A program made the translations under genes and the position numbers. Below, in pieces: positions 30,129 through 38,986 of a stretch of DNA of 64,000 nucleotides; the first letter of the stretch is position 1, and the number at the start of each line of letters is the position of its first letter. Below the pieces are notes generated by a model. It had not been told where the DNA came from and ran no database searches. It saw nothing but the letters and a program-made list of their open reading frames with translations. Where the stretch lies: assembly GCF_001659725.1 (NCBI RefSeq), contig NZ_CP015922.1:372001-436000 (forward strand). Reading direction: 5' to 3'. This stretch comes from Polynucleobacter wuianus. Lineage in GTDB: Bacteria > Pseudomonadota > Gammaproteobacteria > Burkholderiales > Burkholderiaceae.

Positions 30129-31175
30129 TTATTCTGTATCAACTAAAGAACGGGCTTTTTCAACATCTTGACGGTAGGCTTCGAAAATATTCTTCAGAGC
30201 GTCTGCCATCGTTGTGGTTGGTTTCCAACCTAGTTCGCTCATAGTGTTATCAATTGCAGGAACGCGGTTCTGAACATCTTGATAGCCTTCACCGTAATAT
30301 GCGCCAGAAGTAGTTTCCACAATCTTCACAGCATTCGCTGTTTTGGCGTACTCAGGAATACTTCGTGCGATATCTAACATTTGATTTGCCAACTCACGAA
30401 CAGAGTGGTTGTTCTTCGGATTGCCGATGTTATAGATTTTGCCATTAGCAACACCATTTTTGTTGTCGATGATGCGCATGAGAGCATCGATACCATCATC
30501 CACATAAGTGAAGGCGCGCTTCTGTGCGCCACCATCGACTAAGTTAATGGGTTCGCCACGAACGATATGACCTAGGAACTGGGTCACTACCCGGGATGAA
30601 CCTTCTTTTGGTGTGTAGATGCTATCTAAGCCAGGGCCAATCCAGTTAAATGGGCGGAAGAGGGTAAAGCGCAAGCCTTCCATGCCGTAACCCCAGATCA
30701 CGCGATCCATCAATTGCTTAGAGCAAGCGTAAATCCAGCGTGGTTTATTGATCGGGCCATAAACCATATTCGATTTAGATGGATCAAATTCGCTGTCTTC
30801 GCACATGCCATAAACCTCAGAGGTTGATGGAAATACCAAATGTTTTTTGTACTTCACTGCCGAACGTACGATTGGAAGGTTGGCTTCGAAGTCGAGCTCA
30901 AATACTTTGAGTGGTTGCTGTACATAAGTGGCTGGTGTAGCAATCGCAACCAAAGGTAAGATGACATCGCATTTACGAATGTGATATTCAACCCATTCTT
31001 TATTGATGGTGATGTCACCCTCAAAGAAATGCATGCGGGAATGATTGATCAAATCACCCAAGCGATCATTCTGCATATCCATACCGTAGACATCCCAATC
31101 GGTTGTCTCGAGAATGCGTTTGGAAAGGTGGTGGCCAATAAAACCGTTCACACCAAGAATGAGTACTTTTTTCAT
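30129..31175 (-). CDS. arnA: UDP-glucuronate decarboxylase (ArnA dehydrogenase domain as a separate protein)
   Basis: This enzyme oxidatively decarboxylates UDP-glucuronic acid to UDP-4-keto-arabinose, the first Ara4N step. The 348-residue protein is a short-chain epimerase-type enzyme with Gly-Val-Asn-Gly-Phe-Ile-Gly (8-14), Ser119-Glu120 (in Pro-Ser-Thr-Ser-Glu-Val-Tyr-Gly) and the Tyr149-x-x-x-Lys153 pair. The Ser-Glu pair corresponds to Ser433-Glu434 of E. coli ArnA. In E. coli this is the C-terminal half of ArnA; here it is a separate gene after the formyltransferase. Confidence 0.93.
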   Translation of the reverse strand: MKKVLILGVNGFIGHHLSKRILETTDWDVYGMDMQNDRLGDLINHSRMHFFEGDITINKEWVEYHIRKCDVILPLVAIATPATYVQQPLKVFELDFEANLPIVRSAVKYKKHLVFPSTSEVYGMCEDSEFDPSKSNMVYGPINKPRWIYACSKQLMDRVIWGYGMEGLRFTLFRPFNWIGPGLDSIYTPKEGSSRVVTQFLGHIVRGEPINLVDGGAQKRAFTYVDDGIDALMRIIDNKNGVANGKIYNIGNPKNNHSVRELANQMLDIARSIPEYAKTANAVKIVETTSGAYYGEGYQDVQNRVPAIDNTMSELGWKPTTTMADALKNIFEAYRQDVEKARSLVDTE

Positions 31176-31213
31176 CTTTACTGCCTCGTTTTAATCTAAT
31201 TTGTATTTAATGC

Positions 31214-32083
31214 TTATTTGCTTGCCGGAAACCATTCCAAGATTTCAACTGCTTCGTGGTCACCGCATATGCCAAATACCCGATTATCAACCACTTGGAT
31301 GCCTCTAGTCCCTAGATTCAGGTTAGCGGGAAAAGGCCCTTTTAGGCTCGTTTTAGCCACAATCATGGTTTGACCCATGTGTTCGGTAAAGGCGCCTGGG
31401 TATGGGGGTGCAACAGCCCTGGCTAGGTTGTGTACTTGTAGAGCTGTTTGATTCCAATGAATTTGCCCGTCTGCTGGCTTTCTACCGCCAAAATAACTCC
31501 CTTTTTGCAGGTCATTAGGCTTGCGAGGCACTATGCCTTGGATCAACTCAGGAAGGGCTTGGTTAATGACCTCTTCCGCAGCGCTACTGACTTTTCCAAA
31601 GACATCTGTAGCAGTTTCATCCGGGCCAATGCTGACTGCAACCTGCCCAACGATATCTCCTGCATCGGGTTTAACTTCCATAACATGCAGGGTGGCACCA
31701 GTTTCAGTCTCGCCGTGCAAGATGGCCCAATTGACTGGCGCTCTTCCGCGAAACTTGGGTAAGAGTGAGCCATGCATATTGAGCGCAGCAATCTTGGCGC
31801 AAGCTAATATTTTTGCCGGAATCATATGGCGGAAATAGAAAGAGAAAATGTAATCCGGTGATAGCGCTTCAAGTTTCGGAATTAAATCATGTAACTCGCT
31901 AGCGCTTGGCGTGATGTAGGGAATGTTTTTCTTTTGGCAGAGTTTGGCAACGCTACCAAACCAAACATTTTCGTTTGGATCATCCTGATGAGTAACTACA
32001 AGATCAACTTGAATGCCTGCATTAAGTAGTGCTTTGAGGCAGTTCACGCCAACATCGTGATATGCGAATACGACTGCGTGCAA
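31214..32083 (-). CDS. UDP-Ara4N formyltransferase (ArnA formyltransferase domain as a separate protein)
   Basis: It formylates UDP-Ara4N, using 10-formyltetrahydrofolate, before transfer to undecaprenyl phosphate. The 289-residue protein keeps the catalytic Asn102, His104 and Asp140 at exactly the E. coli ArnA positions (Leu-Asn-Met-His-Gly-Ser-Leu-Leu-Pro, and Val-Lys-Pro-Asp). The C-terminal part matches the formyltransferase C-domain. It follows arnC without a gap and precedes the dehydrogenase gene, so ArnA is split into two genes. Confidence 0.93.
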   Translation of the reverse strand: MHAVVFAYHDVGVNCLKALLNAGIQVDLVVTHQDDPNENVWFGSVAKLCQKKNIPYITPSASELHDLIPKLEALSPDYIFSFYFRHMIPAKILACAKIAALNMHGSLLPKFRGRAPVNWAILHGETETGATLHVMEVKPDAGDIVGQVAVSIGPDETATDVFGKVSSAAEEVINQALPELIQGIVPRKPNDLQKGSYFGGRKPADGQIHWNQTALQVHNLARAVAPPYPGAFTEHMGQTMIVAKTSLKGPFPANLNLGTRGIQVVDNRVFGICGDHEAVEILEWFPASK

Positions 32084-33046
32084 TTATTTTTTCTCTAAAA
32101 CAGTTTGCACAACGTAACGTGGGCGATTGCGGATTTGCTGATAGATCCGACCGATGTATTCGCCCAAGAGACCAAGGCCAAAGAGCATCACGCCAATCAA
32201 GAAGAAGGTGAGTGCGAAGAGAGTAAAGACTCCCTCAACCTCAGCACCCAGAACAAAGCGGCGTACCAAGAGGTATACAAACAGACTGCCCGCAGCGAGT
32301 GATAACAGCATGCCCAGAATCGAGAAGATCTGCAAAGGCATGATTGAAAAGCCTGTTACCAAATCAAAGTTCAAGCGAATGAGTTGATAGAGGCTGTATT
32401 TAGACTCGCCAGCAAAACGCTCTTCGTGTTTAACAGTTATTTCAATGGGGTTTGCGGCAAATGTATAAGCCAGCGCAGGAATAAAAGTATTGTTTTCATC
32501 ACATTGGCGAACTAGGTCAACGATACGGCGACTATAACCACGCAACATACAGCCTTGATCTGTCATTGTGATACGGGTGATGTTTTCACGCAAACGATTC
32601 ATGGCACGTGAAGCAAATTTTCTGAAAAAGCTATCACGACGATCTGCACGAATAGTGCCAACGTAATCATGACCTTTTAATAGCTGCTCAGTCAGGGCAT
32701 CAATTTCTTCAGGGGGATTTTGTAAGTCTGCATCTAAGGTAATGATGTATTCGCCTTTGGCATATTCAAAGCCAGCCATAATGGCCATGTGCTGACCAAA
32801 GTTACTATGAAATAAAACTGCGCGGGTTACATCCGGACGTAAATCAACTTGTTTAGCTAGAATTCCAGCGGAGCGATCTTTGCTGCCGTCATTAACAAAA
32901 ACGATTTCATAAGCGATATTGCGTTTGGCAGCAATAGAATCTAATGCGGGGTAGAGGCGATCAAATAAAGCCTGGAGACCATCTTCCTCGTTATATACGG
33001 GAATAACGATACTGAGCTTTGGATTAGCAACTAAGTTTGCAGTCAT
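32084..33046 (-). CDS. arnC: Undecaprenyl-phosphate 4-deoxy-4-formamido-L-arabinose transferase
   Basis: ArnC moves Ara4FN from UDP to undecaprenyl phosphate on the inner membrane. The 320-residue protein is a GT2 transferase: Ser-Ile-Val-Ile-Pro-Val-Tyr-Asn-Glu-Glu at residues 13-22, Val-Asn-Asp-Gly-Ser, Asp-Ala-Asp-Leu-Gln-Asn-Pro-Pro and Asp-Gln-Gly-Cys-Met-Leu-Arg. Two C-terminal membrane helices (about 230-250 and 268-292) anchor it. The operon context makes ArnC more likely than other dolichol-phosphate-mannose-synthase-like enzymes. Confidence 0.92.
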   Translation of the reverse strand: MTANLVANPKLSIVIPVYNEEDGLQALFDRLYPALDSIAAKRNIAYEIVFVNDGSKDRSAGILAKQVDLRPDVTRAVLFHSNFGQHMAIMAGFEYAKGEYIITLDADLQNPPEEIDALTEQLLKGHDYVGTIRADRRDSFFRKFASRAMNRLRENITRITMTDQGCMLRGYSRRIVDLVRQCDENNTFIPALAYTFAANPIEITVKHEERFAGESKYSLYQLIRLNFDLVTGFSIMPLQIFSILGMLLSLAAGSLFVYLLVRRFVLGAEVEGVFTLFALTFFLIGVMLFGLGLLGEYIGRIYQQIRNRPRYVVQTVLEKK

Positions 33047-33087
33047 GCTGCAATTTTGCCTGATTCTGGGGATCTAACCCAACAAGA

Positions 33088-34254
33088 CTAGTTTTTGCGG
33101 TGTTTTTTGAGGATTCCAACGAATCCGCTGGCTATACGGCCAATATCCTCATCAGTCATGCCTGGGAATAGGGGAAGCGTGAGGATGGAGCGTCCAATAC
33201 GTTCTGCGATCGGAGTATCGCTAGTTTTGTAACCTTGTTCTTTGTACAAGGTAAAGCCTGTGATTGCTGGATAGTGCACGCCAGTGCCGATGCCGAGATC
33301 TTTTAGTTCGGTCATGACTTGAGCGCGATCACATTTCAGTTGATCAAGTGGAAGTACTACCTGAAACATGTGCCAATTACTTTCGCTAAAGTTTTCAACC
33401 GGCAGCTGTAATTTGAGATTTTCTAATCCAGCAGATGCGAGTTCGCTACGGATCACATCAAAGTATTGACGAGCCAATGCAGCGCGACGTGTTTGATAGG
33501 CTGGTAATTGTTTGAGTTGTTGCAAACCAATCACTGCATTCACGTCAGTCAAATTATCTTTTCCGCCAAGAACATCCACATCCATGCCGTCCATGCCTTG
33601 ACGAGTTAAACCTTGCAGACGGAATTTCTCAGCCAGTTTAGCTTCATCTGCGTTGTTAAGGACGAGGCAACCGCCTTCAACTGTAGTGAGATTCTTATTG
33701 GCTTGAAAACTAAAGCTCACTAGATCACCAAAGCTACCAATCTTCTTGCCCTTCCATTGCGAACCAAAAGCTTGTGCTGCATCTTCAATCACGCGGAGCT
33801 TGTGTTGCTTTGCTAAGTTATAGAGCTGATTCATATCTACTGGCAGACCTGCTAGATACACTGGCATGATGGCGCGAGTCTTTGGGGTGATGGCTACCGC
33901 TACTTTGTTAAGATCAATATTGCGAGTGATAGGATCGATATCAACAAAGATGGGTTTGGCGCCAACACTCAAGATGACGTTTGCTGTTGCAACCCAAGAA
34001 ATTGGTGTTGTGATAACTTCATCGCCTTCGCCTATGCCGGCAACTTGTAAAGCAATTTTCATGGTTGCTGTACCGTTAGCAAAACAGCGCACATGACGGC
34101 CGCTAAAGTATTCGCTTAGCGTTGCTTCAAACTCCGCTAATTTTGGTCCTGAGGTAACCCATCCAGAGCGCAATACCTCTCCAACAGCGTCAATGGTTTC
34201 TTGATTAAAGCTAGGGCGCGTAAAGGGGATAAAGGGAGGGGTGGAATTAGACAT
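33088..34254 (-). CDS. arnB: UDP-4-amino-4-deoxy-L-arabinose aminotransferase
   Basis: ArnB uses PLP and glutamate to aminate UDP-4-keto-arabinose. The 388-residue protein is a DegT/DnrJ/EryC1 aminotransferase with the PLP lysine at Lys187 (Ser-Phe-Gln-Ala-Asn-Lys-Asn) and the Glu-Asp-Ala-Ala-Gln-Ala-Phe-Gly motif near 157. It begins 12 bases after the arnT stop. Confidence 0.93.
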   Translation of the reverse strand: MSNSTPPFIPFTRPSFNQETIDAVGEVLRSGWVTSGPKLAEFEATLSEYFSGRHVRCFANGTATMKIALQVAGIGEGDEVITTPISWVATANVILSVGAKPIFVDIDPITRNIDLNKVAVAITPKTRAIMPVYLAGLPVDMNQLYNLAKQHKLRVIEDAAQAFGSQWKGKKIGSFGDLVSFSFQANKNLTTVEGGCLVLNNADEAKLAEKFRLQGLTRQGMDGMDVDVLGGKDNLTDVNAVIGLQQLKQLPAYQTRRAALARQYFDVIRSELASAGLENLKLQLPVENFSESNWHMFQVVLPLDQLKCDRAQVMTELKDLGIGTGVHYPAITGFTLYKEQGYKTSDTPIAERIGRSILTLPLFPGMTDEDIGRIASGFVGILKKHRKN

Positions 34255-34266
34255 ATGGGTCTTATA

Positions 34267-35958
34267 TTACTGCGTCGTGTTTGCGTTGTCTGGATGTTTC
34301 ACGATCACTCTACGAGAGTCACGATCCACCTCTTGCATCGGCAGGTTTGTACCCTGAAGTGCGACATACTGCTCAGGAACCATGATGGCGTAAGCAGTTT
34401 GATCTTCTTTCCAGCGAGCAATAAAGGCATCTAAGGTCGGTAGCCATATTTCTGGCTGTTGATTGACGCCAAACAAGAGTTCATCTGGGTCTTCAACCAT
34501 GATCATAGTTCTACCTAAATAGAAAGGCATGGTGTGATCGAGTAAGCGGACAGAATAGAAATTGACGTTCCCCGGGATGCTTGCCTTCACTCGGTTAGCA
34601 AGATCGATACCAGATACTGCGCGCCCTAAGGTTTCGTGACCGGTGCCAGCGATGATGGCGCATAAGAAAAAACCACTTGCAAAACTGACGATACTTTGCA
34701 AGCCATTACGTTTCGATTGCAGCGCTGCAAACGCACTAAAGCTAATGAGAGCAATTAATGCTGCGATAACCCAGTAGGTATATTGCGCATATGCTTCTAT
34801 TTCATCAGGTCTTGCTTGTTTACCAATGGCATCTAAGAAGAAAAATCCAAAAATTCCTAGTAGTGCAAATCCAAGTGTTTGTAACTTCCATGGCAATGCC
34901 ATAGAGTTAGTACTTCCAAGTAGGTGATCTAAACGATTACCAATGAGCAAGGCTAGGGCTGGAAAAATGGGGATGATATAGCCTGGCAATTTCGAGTGCG
35001 ACACACTAAAGAATGCAAAGATGATTGCAAACCAGCACACCAATAACCATCCACTAGAAAACTCTCGCCTACGCTCTTGCCATGCTTGTGTAATGGCACC
35101 TGGGATCTGCAATATCCAGGGTAGAGCGCCGATGAGAAGTAGTGGCACAAAGTAAGAAATGGGGCCAGTTCTACTGTGCGCATCTTGGGTAAAGCGTTGA
35201 AAGTGTTCGTGGATGAAGAAAAATTCCAAGAACTCTGGATTACGCTGTGCAACCATTACAAACCATGGGCTTGTAATGAGTAAGTAAATAATAGTTCCGC
35301 TAAATAATCTTAAGCGAGTCCAAATTTTCCAATCCCACACGCTAATAGAGTAAGCAATAAAAACCATGGCAGGGATTGCGGCACCAATCAATCCTTTTGA
35401 TAAGGTTGCAAGCGCCATGAACACCCAACAAGACCACATCCAATTACGACTACTTGCTTTGTTGTGAGAAGTTTGTGCTAACAAAAGACTGCACAAAGCT
35501 GCCACTAAAAATGCTGACAGACCCATGTCAAGAGAATTAAAGTGGCCGCTAATGACCCACATCGGACTGGACGCCAAAACAACTGCAGCTAACCATCCTG
35601 CTCGCGCGCTATAGATGCGTGTGCCTGTATAAGCAGTTGCCAGTATGGTTAAAAACCCAGTGAGCGCTGTCCAAAGCCTAGCTTGCCACTCACCAATGCC
35701 AAAGACTTGGAATGTTGCAGCGTTTGCCCAAACTTGTAACGGTGGTTTTTCAAAATACTTGTAGCCGTTATAGCGAGGGGTAACCCAATCGCCAGTGACC
35801 AACATCTCTCTGGCCATCTCAGCATAGCGTCCCTCATCAGATGGGATGAGATGGCGATAGTTCAGTGTGCCAAACCATAACAAGGCATAAATGATGAGCA
35901 AGAGCAAAATCTTGCTGGGATCTAGAGGGGAAGATTGGCGAATCTGCCCTAATTGCAT
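34267..35958 (-). CDS. arnT: Lipid A Ara4N transferase ArnT
   Basis: ArnT transfers Ara4N from undecaprenyl phosphate to lipid A at the periplasmic side of the inner membrane, lowering negative charge and polymyxin binding. The 563-residue protein is a GT-C (PMT/GT83) enzyme with about a dozen membrane helices. The first periplasmic loop has the catalytic Pro-Ser-Asp-Glu-Gly-Arg-Tyr-Ala-Glu-Met motif (near residue 39), followed by Tyr-Phe-Glu-Lys-Pro-Pro-Leu. Its ATG overlaps the stop of the upstream gene by one base (TAATG). Confidence 0.92.
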   Translation of the reverse strand: MQLGQIRQSSPLDPSKILLLLIIYALLWFGTLNYRHLIPSDEGRYAEMAREMLVTGDWVTPRYNGYKYFEKPPLQVWANAATFQVFGIGEWQARLWTALTGFLTILATAYTGTRIYSARAGWLAAVVLASSPMWVISGHFNSLDMGLSAFLVAALCSLLLAQTSHNKASSRNWMWSCWVFMALATLSKGLIGAAIPAMVFIAYSISVWDWKIWTRLRLFSGTIIYLLITSPWFVMVAQRNPEFLEFFFIHEHFQRFTQDAHSRTGPISYFVPLLLIGALPWILQIPGAITQAWQERRREFSSGWLLVCWFAIIFAFFSVSHSKLPGYIIPIFPALALLIGNRLDHLLGSTNSMALPWKLQTLGFALLGIFGFFFLDAIGKQARPDEIEAYAQYTYWVIAALIALISFSAFAALQSKRNGLQSIVSFASGFFLCAIIAGTGHETLGRAVSGIDLANRVKASIPGNVNFYSVRLLDHTMPFYLGRTMIMVEDPDELLFGVNQQPEIWLPTLDAFIARWKEDQTAYAIMVPEQYVALQGTNLPMQEVDRDSRRVIVKHPDNANTTQ

Positions 35959-36335
35959 TAAGTTGGCTCCACAATCAGGGCTAGCAGAACTTGACGTCCT
36001 TCACCTACCAGAATGTTGTAGGTACGACAGGCCGCTTGAGAATCCATGATTTCAAAGCCGATTTTGGCATCGATGAGGGGTTTTAAGAGCTCCGGCTTGG
36101 GGAAGCGCTGACGACTTCCAGTGCCAATAAGGATCAATTCAGGCTTCAGATTGACCATTTGAGCAAAATGGCTTGTCTCTAGATTATCGAAGGCCTTAGC
36201 TGGCCACTGCGAAATAGCGCCATCCGAGCTCAATAAGACCGCATGGGCATATGAGACTTGGTTGATCTCAACGTAGCCATCCCCATAGCCAGTGATTGTA
36301 TTGGCTCCGGAATGGGGGTCAGATTGAAGCTTCAA
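35958..36335 (-). CDS. Mth938-like (DUF498) domain protein
   Basis: The 125-residue protein matches the Mth938/DUF498 fold, related to the mitochondrial complex I assembly factor NDUFAF3: Leu-Ile-Leu-Ile-Gly-Thr-Gly-Ser-Arg-Gln-Arg-Phe-Pro and Thr-Tyr-Asn-Ile-Leu-Val-Gly-Glu-Gly-Arg. No catalytic residues are known for the family. It heads the arn operon and overlaps arnT by one base, which suggests co-expression but not a shared pathway. Confidence 0.8.
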   Translation of the reverse strand: MKLQSDPHSGANTITGYGDGYVEINQVSYAHAVLLSSDGAISQWPAKAFDNLETSHFAQMVNLKPELILIGTGSRQRFPKPELLKPLIDAKIGFEIMDSQAACRTYNILVGEGRQVLLALIVEPT

Positions 36336-36414
36336 GTGGACTCTCTGTCATAATTATGTGGATTATAGCTAGCTGTTTTTTCCAAGATTTCAAGAACTTA
36401 CCCTTTAATTTATT

Positions 36415-37671
36415 GTGAAACCTATCCTAAAGTCCCAAAAACTCGATAACGTCTGTTACGACATTCGTGGACCTGTGCTCGAGCTTGCTCAGCGCATGGA
36501 AGAAGAGGGTCACAAAATCATCAAATTAAACATCGGAAACGTAGGAGTTTTCGGTTTCGATCCTCCTGAAGAAATTCAGTTGGACATGATTCGCAATTTG
36601 AGCAATGCATCTGCCTATTCTGATTCAAAGGGTATTTTTGCAGCTCGGAAAGCCATCATGCAGTACTGCCAAGAAAAAGGTATTCAGGGCGTAACTTTAG
36701 ATGACGTATATACCGGTAACGGCGTATCTGAACTCATCGTGCTATCGATGAATGCACTCTTAAATGATGGCGATGAAGTCTTGGTGCCGACGCCTGACTA
36801 TCCGCTGTGGACTGCCGCCGTCAGTTTATCGAGTGGTACGCCTGTACATTATCTCTGTGATGAATCGAAAGAGTGGGCGCCAGATTTAAATGATCTGCGC
36901 AAAAAAATTACGTCCCGTACAAAAGCGATTGTCGTGATTAACCCAAACAATCCAACTGGTGCGATTTACTCTAAAGAAGTCTTGCTTGAGCTCACACAAA
37001 TTGCTCGTGAACATGGTTTGATTTTGTTTGCTGATGAAATTTACGACAAGATGTTGTACGACGGTGAGAAGCATATTTCTCTGGCTTCCTTGTCAAGTGA
37101 CGTTGTCGTCATTACCTTCAACGGTTTATCCAAGAATTACCGCTCATGCGGCTACCGAGCAGGCTGGATGGTGGTTTCAGGGGATAAAGAGATGGTACGC
37201 GACTATATCGAGGGCCTCAATATGTTGGCCTCGATGCGCTTGTGCGCAAACGTTCCTGGTCAATATGCGATTCAAACTGCATTGGGTGGTTATCAAAGTA
37301 TTAATGATTTGGTAGGCGAGGGCGGTCGTCTTGCAAAGCAGCGTGACCTTGCCTGGAAACTCATTACTGATATTCCTGGCGTGACTTGTATTAAACCAAA
37401 ATCTGCTTTGTATTTATTTCCAAAATTAGACCCAGATGTTTATCCAATTGAAGATGATCAGCAGTTTGTTGCCGATCTTCTAAAAGAAGAAAAAGTATTG
37501 TTAGTGCAGGGTTCCGGTTTTAACTGGGGCAAGCCTGATCACTTCCGCGTAGTGTTCTTACCCCATGAGGATGTGCTTAAAGAGGCGATTGGTCGCTTGG
37601 CACGTTTTCTTGAGCGTTATCGTAATAAGCATGCCCGTAAGGCATCTTCAACCGCAGCAAAGGCATCATGA
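36415..37671 (+). CDS. alaA: Alanine-type aminotransferase AlaA
   Basis: AlaA-type enzymes transfer an amino group between glutamate and pyruvate. The 418-residue fold-type I PLP enzyme has the cofactor lysine at Lys240 (Phe-Asn-Gly-Leu-Ser-Lys-Asn-Tyr-Arg), the Asn-Pro-Asn-Asn-Pro-Thr-Gly motif at 176-182 and the AlaA-like N-terminus. The start is GTG at 36415. It overlaps hom by 4 bases (ATGA), so amino-acid synthesis genes are coupled. Confidence 0.88.
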   Translation: MKPILKSQKLDNVCYDIRGPVLELAQRMEEEGHKIIKLNIGNVGVFGFDPPEEIQLDMIRNLSNASAYSDSKGIFAARKAIMQYCQEKGIQGVTLDDVYTGNGVSELIVLSMNALLNDGDEVLVPTPDYPLWTAAVSLSSGTPVHYLCDESKEWAPDLNDLRKKITSRTKAIVVINPNNPTGAIYSKEVLLELTQIAREHGLILFADEIYDKMLYDGEKHISLASLSSDVVVITFNGLSKNYRSCGYRAGWMVVSGDKEMVRDYIEGLNMLASMRLCANVPGQYAIQTALGGYQSINDLVGEGGRLAKQRDLAWKLITDIPGVTCIKPKSALYLFPKLDPDVYPIEDDQQFVADLLKEEKVLLVQGSGFNWGKPDHFRVVFLPHEDVLKEAIGRLARFLERYRNKHARKASSTAAKAS

Positions 37672-38978
37672 AACCGATTCAAGTAGGTCTATTGGGTATT
37701 GGCACCGTTGGTGGTGGCGTATTTACTGTTCTCGAGCGTAACCAAGATGAGATTACCCGTCGTGCGGGCCGTGGCATTCGCATTAATACCGTTGCCGATT
37801 TAAATGTAGAGCGCGCTAAAGAGCTCGTTAAAGATCGTGCGCAGGTTGTTAATGACGCACGTGCGGTGATTAATAATCCTGAAATTGATATCGTTGTTGA
37901 GCTTATTGGCGGCTACGGAATTGCTAAAGACTTGGTTCTAGAGGCGATTGCGGCTGGTAAACATGTCGTTACGGCCAATAAGGCCTTAATTGCAGTTCAT
38001 GGTAATGAAATTTTTAAAGCAGCTCATGCTAAAGGCGTGATGGTAGCTTTTGAGGCAGCGGTCGCTGGAGGGATTCCGATCATTAAAGCTTTGCGTGAAG
38101 GCTTAACTGCCAACCGAATTGAGTGGATTGCCGGCATCATCAACGGCACAACCAATTTCATTCTCTCTGAGATGCGTGACAAAGGCTTGGACTTTGAAAC
38201 CGTTCTCAAAGAGGCGCAACGTTTAGGTTACGCAGAAGCAGACCCAACTTTCGACATCGAAGGGGTTGATGCGGCGCATAAAGCAACCATCATGAGTGCG
38301 ATTGCCTTTGGTATTCCAATGCAGTTTGAAAAAGCGCACGTAGAAGGCATTACTAAATTAGCGGCAATTGATATTCGTTATGCGGAGCAATTGGGTTATC
38401 GCATTAAGTTGCTTGGCATTGCGAAGAAAACACCAACAGGCGTTGAGCTACGCGTACACCCAACCTTAATTCCTTCTAAGCGATTAATTGCAAACGTTGA
38501 AGGTGCCATGAATGCAGTACAAGTATTCGGTGACGCTGTCGGTACAACCCTGTACTACGGAAAAGGCGCTGGTTCAGAGCCAACCGCTTCTGCAGTCATC
38601 GCCGACTTGGTAGATATCACTCGCTTGCTAAGTGCTGATGCTGAGCACCGCGTTCCTTACCTGGCTTTCCAGCCAGATGCAGTTCAAGATACTCCAGTTC
38701 TACCAATTGGCGAGATCACCACAAGTTACTACTTGCGTATGCGTGTTGCTGACCAAGCTGGCGTTTTGGCTGATATCACCAAGATCTTGGCTTCACACGG
38801 CGTATCAATCGATGCGCTCTTGCAAAAAGAGGCTGATGAGGGTGAAAGTCAAACTGACTTAGTTGCTTTGACACACGAAACCAAAGAGAAGAACATGCTT
38901 GCCGCAATTAAAGAGATTCAGAATCTCAAGACAGTTGCTGGTGAAGTGGTGAAGATTCGTTTAGAAAATCTGTCTTAA
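37668..38978 (+). CDS. hom: Homoserine dehydrogenase
   Basis: Hom reduces aspartate semialdehyde to homoserine, the branch to threonine and methionine. The 436-residue protein has an N-terminal NAD(P) motif Gly-Leu-Leu-Gly-Ile-Gly-Thr-Val-Gly-Gly-Gly, a central Asn-Gly-Thr-Thr-Asn-Phe-Ile-Leu and a C-terminal ACT domain (about 345-436) for threonine feedback. It is in an alaA-hom-thrC run; thrB is not here. Confidence 0.96.
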   Translation: MKPIQVGLLGIGTVGGGVFTVLERNQDEITRRAGRGIRINTVADLNVERAKELVKDRAQVVNDARAVINNPEIDIVVELIGGYGIAKDLVLEAIAAGKHVVTANKALIAVHGNEIFKAAHAKGVMVAFEAAVAGGIPIIKALREGLTANRIEWIAGIINGTTNFILSEMRDKGLDFETVLKEAQRLGYAEADPTFDIEGVDAAHKATIMSAIAFGIPMQFEKAHVEGITKLAAIDIRYAEQLGYRIKLLGIAKKTPTGVELRVHPTLIPSKRLIANVEGAMNAVQVFGDAVGTTLYYGKGAGSEPTASAVIADLVDITRLLSADAEHRVPYLAFQPDAVQDTPVLPIGEITTSYYLRMRVADQAGVLADITKILASHGVSIDALLQKEADEGESQTDLVALTHETKEKNMLAAIKEIQNLKTVAGEVVKIRLENLS

Positions 38979-38986
38979 GTAAATCC

